Source: Leptobrachium leishanense
Lineage: Eukaryota; Chordata; Amphibia; Anura; Megophryidae
Assembly (NCBI GenBank): GCA_009667805.1
Contig: CM019065.1
Span: forward strand, 15,698,952-15,762,951
Direction of reading: 5' to 3'
Length of the DNA: 64,000 bases
The position numbers and the translations under genes were made by a program. The notes beneath the pieces were generated by a model. The model searched no databases and was not told where the DNA came from. It saw only the letters and a list, made by a program, of their open reading frames with translations. This document shows positions 1 to 10,682 of this stretch, one piece after another (position 1 is the stretch's first letter; each line of letters begins with the position of its first letter).

Positions 1-402
1 TTTGCGATCCAGCTCCCCAGGGGTTAATGTCAGGCATCATTTGGAAGGGCAGGCTGTGCCCTTCCAAATGATGCCTGGGTTAAGCCCCTGTGTGCCGCCG
101 ATCGGGAGGGAGAGAGGTCCGAAGGACCTCCCCCCCTCCCTTTCAGGCGCCTCCTCCGCACATGCGGGGGGGCGCCTGAATTAGGTGTCATCGCGGGGGC
201 GCGATGACACCTAATAATGGCGGCCGCTGCTCCGGATGCCGGGCTGACATCCAGGATGTCAGCCCGCACCGGAGGGGCCAGCGATCGGCCGGAACCCGGC
301 CGAACGCTGACCCCAATGCGAGGACGCGCTCAGCGCGTCCTCCGCATACCAGCGGTAATGCTGAGGACGCGCTGAGCGCGTCCTTAGCATTGAACTGGTT
401 AA
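1..402. mobile_element. TTAA-target hairpin-rich DNA transposon, one end (truncated by window edge)
   Basis: This stretch is the reverse complement of 43649-44060, part of a complete TTAA-flanked element. It consists of consecutive inverted repeats: two arms of GGCATCATTTGGAAGGGCA near 33-75, a GAGGTCC/GGACCTC pair near 114-129, a GGTGTCATCGCG pair near 184-212, and a GGACGCGCTGAGCGCGTCC palindrome near 364-383. It ends in TTAA at 399-402, exactly where the satellite unit CATTAATTATACTGCAG resumes, so it inserted into a satellite TTAA. No transposase is present. A piggyBac-like non-autonomous element is inferred from TTAA targeting. Confidence 0.75.
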
Positions 403-860
403 TTATACTGCAGAGAGGCGCTTCCCAGCAGTGTGTGGATTCTTATGCTGCATTAATTATACCGCAGAGAGGTGCTTCCCAGCAGTGTATGGATTCTTAT
501 GCTGCATTAATTATACTGCAGAGAGGCGCTTCCCAGCAGTGTGTGGATTCATATGCTGCATTAATTATACTGCAGAGAGGCACTTCCCAGCAGTGTGTGG
601 ATTCATAAGCTGCATTAATTATATTGCAGAGAGGCGCTTCCCAGCAGTGTGTGAATTCATATGCTGCATTAATTATACTGCAGAGAGGCGCTTCCCAGCA
701 GTGTGTGGATTCATATGCTGCATTAATTATACTGCAGAGAGGCGCTTCCCAGCAGTGTGTGGAGTCATATGCTGCATTAATTATACTGCAGAGAGGCGCT
801 TCCCCGCAGTGTGTGGATTCATATGCTACATTAATTTTACCGCAGAGAGATGCTTCCCAG
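403..860. repeat. 54-bp satellite, left block (about 8.5 units)
   Basis: These are tandem copies of a 54-bp unit containing ATTATACTGCAGAGAGG, CTTCCCAGCAGTGTGTGG and ATTCATATGCTGCATTA. The block is bounded on the left by a TTAA element and cut on the right, in mid-unit after CTTCCCAG, by a hAT terminus. It matches the large array starting at 23599, so both blocks were probably one array before the intervening 22.7 kb was inserted. The long open frames through it are side effects of a 54-bp (18-codon) period. Confidence 0.95.
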
Positions 861-1369
861 TAGGGATGAGTCGAACACTCCCCGAGTTAGGTTCGAGCCC
901 GAACCAGAACTTCTCATTTTTTCGGGACCAAACCCGAACCTGAACTCGAACCCCATGCAAGTCAATGGGGCTGAAAATTCGGTTTTTTAGAGTGCCCTCA
1001 AAGAGGGCATATATGCTACATATTTGCCATAAAAGGTGTATGGGGGTCCGGGTAGTGCCCTGGGGGACAGGAAACAAGGACAAAAAGTAAAAAAAAAATT
1101 TTTAAAGGGACAGTGAGTTTTCCATGAAATAAGGGTTAAAAATAAAAACCCAAAATTCCTTCAAATATCGTGCCTAGGAGGTCCCCATAACCTGCCCGTG
1201 AAGTGGCGGATTTCTAGGATGTATAGAAACACTTAAAAACAAAAAAATGACGTTTCATATGACGGTAAATGCTTTTCCTTTAATCTATCCATAAACAACT
1301 GCTTGGGGCGGCAGCCTATATGAAAAGACATTTTAGGACGCGCAGAAAAAGTTTAGTGATTTTTTTGGC

Positions 1370-1790
1370 TAAATTATTGTGAAACTTATGCAGGCTTTGG
1401 ATGAAAGTAACAATAGGTGCTTTAAAATTGGGCTTTTAGCGTCGGCAACAGTGCCGTCACACCGTAACCCCTCTGGGGATATGAATCTGATACAGGCGTC
1501 AGTGGCAGTGCACCCAGATATTGTGCTTTTGGTGCCAGGCATGCAAGTACTATCATACAGTAACCCCTCTGTGGTATTGTGGAAGAATGCAGGTGTGGAC
1601 CATGCGGTCCTATATTGAAAAGATATGCATCTGGTTATGGCGTCAGTGCACCCAGATATTCTGCCTTTGGTGCAAGACTGCCAGGCCAGCAAGTATCATC
1701 ATACAGTAACCCCTCTGTAGTATGGTGGAAGAATGCAGAGGTGGACCATGTGGTCCTATATTGAAAAGTTTTTGATCTGGTAATGGGCGT
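1370..1790 (-). repeat. hAT 3' region, tandem units of roughly 140 bp
   Basis: Repeated blocks contain GTCAGTGCACCCAGATATT, CAGTAACCCCTCTGTGGTAT and a GTGGACCATGTGGTCC-like segment. The same units appear at 5154-5511 (two copies 146 bp apart), 13675-13964 and 16449-16750. They form the 3' untranslated part of the outer hAT element. Confidence 0.8.
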
Positions 1791-2056
1791 TAGGGATGAA
1801 CTGTCCGGTTTCGGACGGTTCGGAGTTCGACCCGAACTTTGGCAGATCTAAAGTTCGCGAATTTCAAACTTTTTGGGTCTGTTTGGTTCGAGTTCGAAAA
1901 AAAAAAAGAAATTTTGAAAAATGGATAGAAAATGCTTAAAGAAATACTAAAAAATCTAGAAATACAGAGACTCTTTACTGCAGAATAATATAAGCAACGG
2001 TTTATTAGATATTGAATTAAAAACTAATGTGTACGTGGAAAGATTATCAACTCTAA

Positions 2057-2504
2057 GGCTGGGGTCAGACGAGCGTGATTTCTACGGACTGTACGTCCGT
2101 GCAGTACGGACATCGTCAGTACGGATGACGCAGTAGTGGTCACACAGTCCGTTTTTTCACTGAAGTTATTTTTGACGGATGTAGGAGGGAAAAATAAATT
2201 ACAATGAAAAAACATTCTGTCCGTCAAAAATGCTGGACGTATAAATGCAGTCCGTCTGACCATGCTCCATCACTCACACACAAAGCTATGCAGACGTTGT
2301 GGACGTGGCGCACTCCGCACGTCCGTTCTAGCAGTATTACGTTCTTGCCTAACCTGCGTCCGTTTGCCGCGGCCGTTGTGCGTCCGCAGTTCAGTGCGGA
2401 CGTACTTCATGTGTCAGGCTCCAATGGACTTTCTTTCATGCTATCACGGACGTACTTTTAGGCGCAATCATGGACGTGAACACTACGCTCGTCTGACCCC
2501 AGCC
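2057..2504. mobile_element. Harbinger-like MITE, subfamily B
   Basis: It begins GGCTGGGGTCAGACGAGCG and ends with the inverted CGCTCGTCTGACCCCAGCC. TAA flanks it on both sides (2054-2056 and 2505-2507). A 3-bp TWA duplication is the hallmark of PIF/Harbinger elements. The 448-bp interior has no transposase and is rich in ACGTCCG-type motifs. Confidence 0.8.
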
Positions 2505-2660
2505 TAAATGATCTCTGTTCACAAACGAGCATAACACCAGGTGTTTTTAGTCTGGTAATCAATTTGATACATTGTACAATATAGTGAGGGGGTGGGGTGG
2601 TGTCTGCTTCTGATTGAGATTTGAGAATTAATTTCCCTAAAACATCCTAATAGGCTGCAT

Positions 2661-3031
2661 TTAACCCTTTCGCTGCTGAGGCTTTTCACACCTCTGTGCT
2701 GAGGTCATTTTTACCGCTTTCGCTCATCATGATTAACCGCGTTTGTAGCCATATTTTGATATATGACCCAGACATATTATATATCGTTCTTTCCGGCAGA
2801 CTTGGCAGATTCATAATATGTCATTATTATATGTATACGTTATGTCATGTCTATATAGTATAACAAAAATGCAATAAAATTAGAATTTTCAATAATTTAT
2901 TATGTGTAAAGTGGTTTTTTTCACATTTTAACATGCGATCGTTTGCGGTTATATTTTGTATGGGGTGCGCTTGTTAAAAAAATTAGAAATGGGGTCTCGT
3001 TACACTTTTTTGGGGGAAAATTTTGCTTTTT
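2661..3031. mobile_element. TTAA-target element, terminal part
   Basis: It begins TTAACCCTTTCGCTGCTGAGG at 2661 and is homologous, inverted, to the right end of the complete element at 43649-44852. The shared block includes GTTCTTTCCGGCAGACT. The homology stops near 3031, where a Harbinger-like end begins, so the rest is lost. Confidence 0.7.
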
Positions 3032-3034
3032 TTA

Positions 3035-3109
3035 GGCTAGGGTCAGACAAAAGCATTTTTCCCCGCGAACGTGAAAAAGTGCGTCCGAACGCATTGACGT
3101 ATTTTTAAA
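3035..3109. mobile_element. Harbinger-like MITE, subfamily A, left-end fragment
   Basis: GGCTAGGGTCAGACAAAAGC preceded by TTA matches the left end of the complete copies at 3280 and 3696. It breaks off after about 75 bp into unrelated MITE sequence. Confidence 0.65.
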
Positions 3110-3279
3110 ATTCTCCCATTTAACTCACTTTCCAAATTGGCTATTTGGTATAGATTGTTCTCTTCTCCTGCCAGTTCTCCTGGCTTTCACCTCTCTCTCA
3201 GGGTTGTTCAGAGAAAGGTGAAAACCAGGAGAATGGCAGAACAATCTGGACCAAATAGACGATTTGGAAAGTGAGATAA

Positions 3280-3692
3280 GGCTAGGGTCAGACTAACGCA
3301 TTTTTCACAGCGACCGTCAAAAAGTGCGTCCGAACTCATTGCCTTATTTTTTCACGGAATGCGCGAAAACGGTCATACGATGCGCCTTTTTTACGGATCC
3401 AAACCAGGAAACTTTGGGTGTCTGGACGTTATGTTGGCCGGACATGAGCAGGGTCTGACGTCTCCAAATCATGCACACACGCCGCTAGTGGACGCAGCGC
3501 ACTCTGTACATCCGTACTAGCGGTTCTGCGTTCTCGAAAAAATGCGTTCATTTTCCACTTGCGTTGCGCAGCCGGACTTTCGTGCAACCGTACTTCGTAT
3601 ATTGGCTGTCATTGCCCGTCATTTGCTGCTAGTACGGCCGTGATTAAGTGCGCCTAAACGCATGTTAAAAATTTGCTAGTCTGACCCTAGCC
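3280..3692. mobile_element. Harbinger-like MITE, subfamily A
   Basis: Ends are GGCTAGGGTCAGACTAACGC and GTCTGACCCTAGCC. TAA lies at 3277-3279 and at 3693-3695. The right-hand TAA is shared with the next copy, so the two elements abut at a single 3-bp target. Confidence 0.8.
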
Positions 3693-3695
3693 TAA

Positions 3696-4119
3696 GGCTA
3701 GGGTCAGACGAACGCATTTTTGCGTTGTCTGTGAAAAAGTGCGTTCGAACGAATGGACGCATTTTTTCACGGAGTACGCGATAGCGGTCATACGATGCGC
3801 CTTCTCGTCCGTGATTTGTACGGATCATCAATAAAACACTTTTTGTGTCTGGACGTTATGTTGGCCGGACATTAGCAGCGTCTGACGTCTCCTAATCACA
3901 CACACACGCCGCTAGCGGACGCAGCGCACTCTGTACGCCCGTACTAGAGCTTTGACGTTCTAGAAAAAATGCGTTCGTTTGCCACTTGCGTTGCGCAGAC
4001 GAACTTTCGTGCGGCCGTACTTCGTGTGTTCCCCGGCTTTGGACGTCATTTGCTGCTAGCACGGCCGTGATTTCGTGCGTCTAAACGCACGTTAAAACTG
4101 CGTTCGTCTGACCCTAGCC
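3696..4119. mobile_element. Harbinger-like MITE, subfamily A (abutting copy)
   Basis: Ends are GGCTAGGGTCAGACGAACGC and CGTTCGTCTGACCCTAGCC. It is flanked by TAA (3693-3695) and TTA (4120-4122), both fitting TWA. It is 424 bp long without coding capacity. Confidence 0.8.
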
Positions 4120-4467
4120 TTAATGGGAGAATTTTTCTGGTTTGGCTATTTTGACCTAGAATTTTCCATTCTCCAGTCATTCTCCTGCTTTTCACCACCA
4201 AAATATCAGTAAACTTTTTCTGCGTGTCCGAAAATGTCTCCTCTTTTCATACAGACTGCCGCCCCAAGCAGTTGTTTATGGATAGATTAAAGGAAAAGCA
4301 TTTACCGTCATTTGAAATGTCATTTTTTGTTTTTTACCTATTTCTATACATCCTAGAAATCTGCCACTTCACGGGCAGGTTATGGGGACCTCCTAGGCAC
4401 GATATTTGAAGGAATTTTTTGTTTTTATTTTTAACCCTTATTTCATGGGAAACTCACTGTCCCTTTA

Positions 4468-4906
4468 GGCTGGGGTCAGACGTGCGTAGTGTTCACGTCC
4501 GTGATTGCGCCTAAAAGTACGTCCGTGATAGCATGACAGGAAGCCCATTGGAGCCCGACACATGAAGTACGTCCGCACTGAACTGCGGACGCACAACGGC
4601 CGCGGCCCACGGACGCAAGGCAGGCAAGAACGTAGAACCGCTAGAACGGCCGCACAAAGTGCGCTGCGTCCGCAACGTCTGCATAGCTTTGTGTGTGAGT
4701 GATGGAACGTGGTCAGACGGACTGCATTTATACGTCCAGCATTTTTTACGGACAAAATGGTTTTGCTTTTTATTTTATTTTCCCTTCTACAAAAATACAT
4801 CAGTGAATAAACAGACTGTGTGGCCACTACTGTGTCTTCCGTACTGACGTACGTCCGTGTGCACGGACGTACAGTCCGTAGAAATCACGCTCGTCTGACC
4901 CTAGCC
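4468..4906. mobile_element. Harbinger-like MITE, subfamily B
   Basis: Ends are GGCTGGGGTCAGACGTGCG and CGCTCGTCTGACCCTAGCC. It has exact TTA duplications at 4465-4467 and 4907-4909. It is inserted in the right arm of the short hAT element, splitting a segment that is continuous in other copies. Confidence 0.8.
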
Positions 4907-5511
4907 TTAAAAACGTTTTTTTTTTTTACTTTTTGTCCTTGTTTCCTGTCCCCCAGGGCACTACCCAGACCCCATACACTTTTTATGGCAAATATCTAGC
5001 ATATATGCCCTCTTGGAGGGCACTCTAAAAACCGAATTTTCAGCCCCATTGACTTGTATGGGGTCCGAGTTCGGGTTCGTGTTCGGACCAGAACATTTGG
5101 AAGGTTCGGGTTCGGCTTCGAACCGAACTCGGGGAGTGTTCGGCTCATCCCTAATGGGCATCAGTGCACCCAGATATTGTGCCATTAATGCCAGGCCAGC
5201 AAGTATCATCATACAGTAACCCCTCTGTGGTATTGTGGAAGAGTGCAGGGGTGGACCATGTGGTCCTATATTAAAAAGATATGCATCTGGTTAAGGCGTC
5301 AGTGCACCCAGATATTCTGCTTTTGGTGCAAGACTGCCAGGGCAGCAAGTATCATCATACAGTAACCCCTCTGTGGTATTGTGGAAGAGTGCAGGGGTGG
5401 ACCATGTGGTCCTATATTAAAAAGATATGCATCTGGTTAAGGCGTCAGTGCACCCAGATATTCTGCTTTTGGTGCAAGACTGCCAGGCCAGCAAGTATCA
5501 TCATACAGTAA

Positions 5512-5959
5512 GGCTGGGGTCAGACGAACGCAGTGTTACCGTCCGTGTTGCCGCACATAAGTACGTCCGTGATAGCATACAATTGTGTTAAATGGAGCCC
5601 CACACACGAAGTACGTCCGCACAGAAGTGCGGGGGCTGACGGACACTGCAAACGGACACAGGTTAGGCAAGAACGTAATACTGCTAGAACGGACGTGCAG
5701 AGTGCGCCACGTCCACAACGTCCGCATAGCTTTGTGTGTGAGTGATTCAACAAGGTCAAACGGACTGCATTTATACGTCCAACATTTTTGACGGACAGAA
5801 TGTTCTTTCATTGTAATTTATTTTCCCTGCTACATCAGTCAAAAAATACGTCAGTGAAAAAAACGGACTGTGTGGCCACTACTTTGTCGTCAGTCAGTAA
5901 GTACGTCCGTACTGCACGGACGCACAGTCCGTAGAAAATGCGCTCATCTGTCCCTAGCC
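5512..5959. mobile_element. Harbinger-like MITE, subfamily B, in the outer hAT 3' region
   Basis: It starts GGCTGGGGTCAGACGAACGC and ends CTGTCCCTAGCC. It interrupts the hAT repeat CATACAGTAACCCCTCTG. The left copy keeps TAA (5509-5511) and the right reads TTA (5960-5962), a 3-bp duplication with one change. Confidence 0.8.
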
Positions 5960-6322
5960 TTACCCCTCTGTGGTGTTGTGTTGTGGAAGAGTGCTGGGCA
6001 GTGGCGACTCTAGGAACAATATTTAGGGGGGGCACAGAAGATACCGCAGTCAAAACTGGGGGGGCACTAATAATTTTCACCACTAAATCATATCATTGAA
6101 TAAAACTAAGGGCCCTATCACCTGGTGTGAGCTAAAACACCATCACTAAAGGAAAAATTTAGCACAAGTCGCTAAAACTTAGTGCCTGACGACCTACTAA
6201 CAGATCACCTTGTCCGCGGTAGTCCATGAACAAGGTCGTTTGGCGAACACTAGGAAAACTCTAAGACCCAAGCTGAGACCCAGCGCTAATGCAGTTGTGT
6301 ACAGGATAGAACTGTTTTTATG

Positions 6323-7354
6323 TGTCACGGAATGGCCCAACACCCTCAGCCAGGGGCGGTGCACAATGACATTGATATGGCCATGAACACTTAGGTGCGG
6401 TGGCACGCACAGAGTTTTGGAGTACTTTTATTTAGATGTGGTTATGTGTGGTGTAATAAAGTGTCCCCGTTGGTTATTGTGAAATGTGTTCCCTTTGTCT
6501 GCCTTGCCCGCCGCCATTTTCCGATTGCCTCGTGGTTGCAATCAGATTATTCGAATCGGAAAATGGCCGATTCAGACCATCCGGTCCGAATCGGCGACTC
6601 CCCGATCCGTAATGGCCAATGGGTCTTGTGAGGGCGGGCAGGGATTCCCATTGTATTCATAATTTGTGTAAAGTTGATAAATGTAGGTGCTGTGAATAAT
6701 AACCCCAGATTTACCAGTGCATCCAGCCTCGTCTGATGACTTTATTTCTCCGCCGCATACATTGTCTGAGTATCCCCCGCGGTCTCAGGGTGCGGTGTCC
6801 AGCAACGATCCGAACCGAATCGAGCGCCCTGTGCCTGCATCGAGCATCAGGACAGAGGCGCAGCGTGAAGTCATCGAGTCTGAGGATATTCAACCAGGAT
6901 CCGATCCGAAAGGCGCGGCCGCGTACCGCGCTTCGGTATATCCAGGGATCGAGATAAGATCCGAACAGTCAGCCGCTTCCGTGAGATCCGTAACGTTCTC
7001 CGCAACTCGATCCGAAGGTTCATCCGCAAACAGATCCGAAACGTTTCCCGCTAAGATCCGATTATTCCTCCGCGGCAGATCCGATCTCCATATTCGGACA
7101 GCCGCTCCGCAGACGTCTCCCACATCCACAAGGTCAGTGAACCAGCCGCTCGAGACGCTGAGCCCCGTGTGGCTCAGTGGTCGGGCTGGTTCTACGCAGG
7201 GGTCCCCTCCACCGCCCGCTATCCCTTCCCCAGGGTCACGCCAGGCCGCACAAGACGCCGAGTGCCACATCACTCGGTAGTCGGGCCAGCGGTAAGCGCC
7301 GGGGGCACGCAGATAGAGCACACCCGCAGGCGGACAACATCCCATTCCGTCATA
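6323..7354 (+). repeat. 5' LTR
   Basis: It starts TGTCACGGAATGG and ends CCATTCCGTCATA, a near-perfect short inverted repeat. By eye it differs from the 3' LTR at about 6 of 1032 positions (for example near 6513, 6670, 6703, 7034 and 7251-7252), which suggests a recent insertion. An AATAAA occurs near 6453. A cluster of GATCCG motifs lies at about 6805-7090. Confidence 0.92.
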
Positions 7355-7355
7355 C

Positions 7356-7373
7356 TGGTGGCAGCGGTGGGAT
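7356..7373 (+). promoter_or_regulatory. Primer binding site, tRNA-Leu type
   Basis: TGGTGGCAGCGGTGGGAT starts one base after the 5' LTR. It is complementary to the 3' end expected for a vertebrate tRNA-Leu(AAG) plus CCA. The tRNA identity is from memory of tRNA sequences and should be confirmed. Confidence 0.8.
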
Positions 7374-7406
7374 AAGCTCTCTGCAGACCCCTAGGAGACC
7401 CTCACC

Positions 7407-8819
7407 ATGACCGGGTACGGTGCCTACAAGCGGGACGTCCTGCGTGGCATGCTGGAGAACCGGGGAGGCGCCCCGGGCTCCAAGAGCCGGGAGGCCATGA
7501 TGGAGGAACTAAGGAGGATGGATCAAGAGGCGGCATTCGCAGCATTACCTGCTGACATCGCGCCGGGCCCCGTCCCCACCGAGCCCGATGACAGCGATTT
7601 TCACCGGAAGGTGCGGCAGCGGATCGCTATGATGGGACCGGCCCCATCGGAGGCCGCTATACAGAATCTGATGCGGGAAATCAGCCAGGAAGAGGAGCGA
7701 GAGAAAGATCGAGCGCACGAGCTACGGCTGGCGGAAGTGCGAAGCCGACGGAGCAGCCGTTCCCCTTCGGACCGCTCCACTGGGCGCAAAATGCCTTTTC
7801 AGGCGTTCAAGGAGTTCCGGGAAGCGGAGGAGGAGATAGAGAGCTATCTCCAGGACTTTGAGTGCCTGTGCCAAGTGCACGAAGTGCACCGTGCCGACTG
7901 GGTGAGGATTTTGGCGTGTAAGCTGACCGGTCGAGCCGCAGAGGCCTACCGCACGGTGCCAGATGAAGAGGCCACCAGTTACCTGCACGTAAAGCAGGCA
8001 CTGCTGAGCAGGTTCGCCGTGACCCCGGAAGCCAGCCGGGTGAAGTTCCGGAACTCTCGCCGGCCCAGTGGCGCTACTCACGTTGAGTGGGCCCATCGTT
8101 TGCAGCGGGACTTACGCACCTGGTTCTCGGGTAGCAAAGCGGAGTCGGTGACTGAAATTACCCAGCTGCTGCTGCTCGAGCAGTTTTTCGAGCACACCCC
8201 CTCCGCTATCCGGGAGTGGGTGCGTGACAAGAAGCCCCAGACAGTGCAGCAAGCGGCTACCTGGGCCGACGAATATACGGACACTCGGAAGATGTCCGGG
8301 GGGGAGCGATCCCTGCCCATCCGACCAGCCCTACCTGCTCCACCACCCCCATCACCGGCTGTCCGGACGCCGGCAGCACGGCCCACCAGCCGGCCCAACC
8401 ACTTGGCTAATGTCCGGTGCTACGGGTGCAATCAAGATGGGCATTACAAGCAGTATTGCCCCAACCGATCGGAGTCGACTCGACCGCCCGCCAGACCATC
8501 GTCGACCGTCCATTGCTGCGACGCCGAAACCCCGTGGCCGGAGGCCCCGGAGGAATGGGAGCAGTTACATGAGGCCGACCCCGTGCAAGCCGCCGCGGAC
8601 GACAACCGTCGTCATCACCGTCAGGCGGTGTGGATAAACGGGCGGCACGCTGAGGGGCTGCGGGACTCCGGGGCTACCATTACCCTGGTCCCGCCTCACT
8701 TGGTTCAGTCGAACAACCGTCTGCAAAGCACCATTGCAGTACGGGTGGCCGGGGAAAGGTGCTCCGGCTCGAGACGGCTCGGGTTCACCTGGACTGGGGG
8801 AACGGGGAGAGAGTGGTGA
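7407..8819 (+). pseudogene. gag: gag polyprotein running into protease (frame broken after it)
   Basis: The 470-codon frame starts 52 bp after the 5' LTR. The first part (residues 1-330) is charged and helical, as expected for a gypsy-type capsid. A zinc knuckle CX2CX4HX4C follows at residues 338-351, for RNA packaging. It continues without a stop into an aspartic protease with the active-site motif DSGAT at about residue 420. The protease C-terminal part (containing LLGNDLG) is found in another frame from 8759, so a frame change separates the two. Whether this is a programmed shift or damage cannot be decided here. The gag-PR fusion frame resembles other Ty3/gypsy elements. Expression would come from the 5' LTR. 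Confidence 0.85.
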
Positions 8820-9973
8820 GGGTGGGGTTGTTGAAGCAACTGCCGGCCGAGGTGCTCCTTGGCAACGACCTGGGGCGGCTAGTTTCTTCTTACTCCACAG
8901 ATGCAGCTACCCCAGTAACCACTAGGCAACAGAGCCAACGCCACGGCAGGGGCACTCCGAACGGGACCCAGGTGAGATCCCAACCAAAACCTTCCCGACC
9001 TCCCAAACCTCCCCGACCGCCCAGACCTCCCCAACCCCCCAGACCGCCACAACCTCCCATACCCCGACGGGTCCCGACTCCTCCCTTCCCACCGGACCTC
9101 CCTTCCCTGTGGAGTTCCCCGGAGACGCTTCGCCACCAGACTCAGACCGACCCCACGCTACAGGGCTACCGGGATCGGGCCGGTCAGGGCCTGGACGACC
9201 AAAGGAAGGACAGGATAGAGTGGGAGGATGGGCTGCTTTACCGGTACACCGCGAGGGAGGGGTCCACGAAGAAGCAGGTTCCGCAGAAGCAGATGGTGGT
9301 GCCCCAGGGCCCTAGGCAGGAGCTTCTGCGCTTGGCTCATGACATTCCCCTTGCAGGTCACTTAGGGCAGACGAAAACCCGGCACAGGTTGGCACGCGCG
9401 TTTTTCTGGCCCCGCCTTAGCGAAGACGGCCGCGACTATTGCCGCACCTGCCCAGTTTGCCAGAAAACGGGGAAGGCCGGGGATCACCCAAAAGCGCCCC
9501 TGCGCCCCATGCCCATCATTCAGGAGCCCTTTAGCCGGGTGGCGGTCGACATCATTGGGCCGTTGCCGCGGCCCAGTGTCACAGGTAAGAGGTATATACT
9601 TACCGTAGTGGATTATGCCACCCGGTACCCCGAGGCTGTAGCCTTGGCCAACATCCAGGCGGACACCATAGCGGACGCGCTCCTCCGGGTGTTCACGAGG
9701 GTAGGGTTTCCCCGAGAAATCCTGTCCGATCAGGGTACCCAGTTCACCGCTGAGCTCACCCAACAGCTCTGGCGTCTCTGTGGTGTGAGGGCGCTGCACA
9801 GCGCCCCGTATCACCCCCAGACAAATGGGCTCTGCGAGCGGTTTAACGGGACCCTGAAGCAGCTCATTCAGGCCTTTTTTGCACGAAAGCAGGGATTGGG
9901 AGAAGTATCTTCCCCACCTCTTGTTCGCCTACCGGGAGGTTCCTCAGGAATCCACCGGTTACTCCCCCTTTGA
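8759..9973 (+). pseudogene. pol: pol: protease end plus integrase (zinc and catalytic domains)
   Basis: This 404-codon frame holds the end of the protease, a proline-rich linker (about residues 75-110), then the integrase. The HHCC zinc site is visible as H194, H201, C231 and C234. The DDE catalytic residues are D264, D324 and E360, with the usual 35-residue spacing between the last two. Typical gypsy-integrase motifs surround them (HPQTNG before E360). The frame is lost shortly after E360 and the homology continues in the overlapping frame at 9879. Integrase joins the cDNA to chromosomal DNA. Its position upstream of reverse transcriptase is the odd feature of this element. Confidence 0.88.
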
Positions 9974-10682
9974 GCTGCTATATGGGCACCAGGTGAGAGG
10001 ACCCCTGGATCTGGTTAGGGCTCAGTGGGAGGGGGTACAGGAGGAGGATGGGGTTCCTGTGTTGGACTACGTTTTGAAGCTCCGGGAGCGCTTGGCAGAA
10101 CTCGCGGGGTTCGTACAGGAGAACATGGAGACGGCCCAGGCTCAGCAGAAGACGTGGTACGATCGCGCTGCTTGCAGTCGCTCGTTCCTCGTGGGGCAGA
10201 AGGTTCTGGTGCTGAAGCCACAGCGGCAGAACAAGCTGCAGGCGGCCTGGCAAGGTCCCTACAAGGTGGTAACCCAGCTGGGGGATACCACCTATGTGGT
10301 TGTTAGCTGCGCAGACACCAGAATCCAGCGGACGTTCCACGTCAATATGCTGAAGGCCTACCATGAGCGGCCAGAGACGGTGGACGCCATATGCGCGCTG
10401 GCTGCCGAGGAGACGGAACCATTCCCTTTAGTAGAACTCCCCGGGATAGCCAAGCAGCCTTCCGGGGTGGATCAAGTGCAGCTGGGGGAGGAGTTAGGGC
10501 CTGAAAAGCAGGCGCAGGCGCGGCAGCTGCTTCAGGACTACCCGGGGGTTTTCTCGGCCCTTCCGGGATACACTGACCGGGCCATCCATCAAGTGGACAC
10601 GCCCGGTCAGAGACCCCTTCGGCAACCTGCATACCGGCTCCCGGAAGCGGTCCGCGAGTCCATGCGGGCCGAGATCCGGTAA
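9879..10682 (+). pseudogene. pol: pol: integrase C-terminal part and start of the reverse transcriptase region
   Basis: This frame takes over from the preceding one with the end of the catalytic domain (LPHLLFAYREVPQESTGYSP). The integrase C-terminal region follows, ending in the gypsy-typical HVNMLKAYH at about residues 154-162. Residues from about 190 onward, including DYPGVFSALPG, belong to the N-terminal segment that precedes RT in Ty3/gypsy elements. An in-frame TAA at 10680-10682 separates it from the RT frame that continues directly at 10683. The frame overlap at 9879-9973 and this stop mark the copy as defective. Confidence 0.85.

Larger units (their letters stand above)
3110..4204. 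mobile_element. Short MITE (CAGGGTTATTCAGAG family) fragments split by Harbinger-like copies
   Basis: 3110-3276 and 4123-4204 match the complete 179-bp MITE at 53837-54015 (motifs TTTCACCTCTCTCT, GAAAGTGAGA, GGGAGAATTTTTCTGG). They are separated by two Harbinger-like elements at a TAA/TTA site. The left part contains a back-to-back join of two MITE ends near 3195-3215. Confidence 0.6.
1791..5153. mobile_element. Non-autonomous hAT element with 8-bp TSD, heavily invaded
   Basis: Its ends are TAGGGATGAACTGTCC (1791) and GGCTCATCCCTA (ending 5153). The flanks ATGGGCGT (1783-1790) and ATGGGCAT (5154-5161) match at 7 of 8 bases, the duplication length of hAT elements. The right 950 bp match the 3' end of the outer autonomous hAT. 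The left 250 bp match the end at 60790-61026. No transposase is present. Inside are three complete Harbinger-like copies plus the abutting copy at 3696, one partial copy, a TTAA element part and a short MITE. Confidence 0.85.

Noticed and set aside
6717..7280. 187-codon frame within the 5' LTR (also in the 3' LTR)
   Set aside because: It is truncated in the 3' LTR by a base change, has no domain, and follows the GATCCG-rich LTR sequence. Not supported as a gene.
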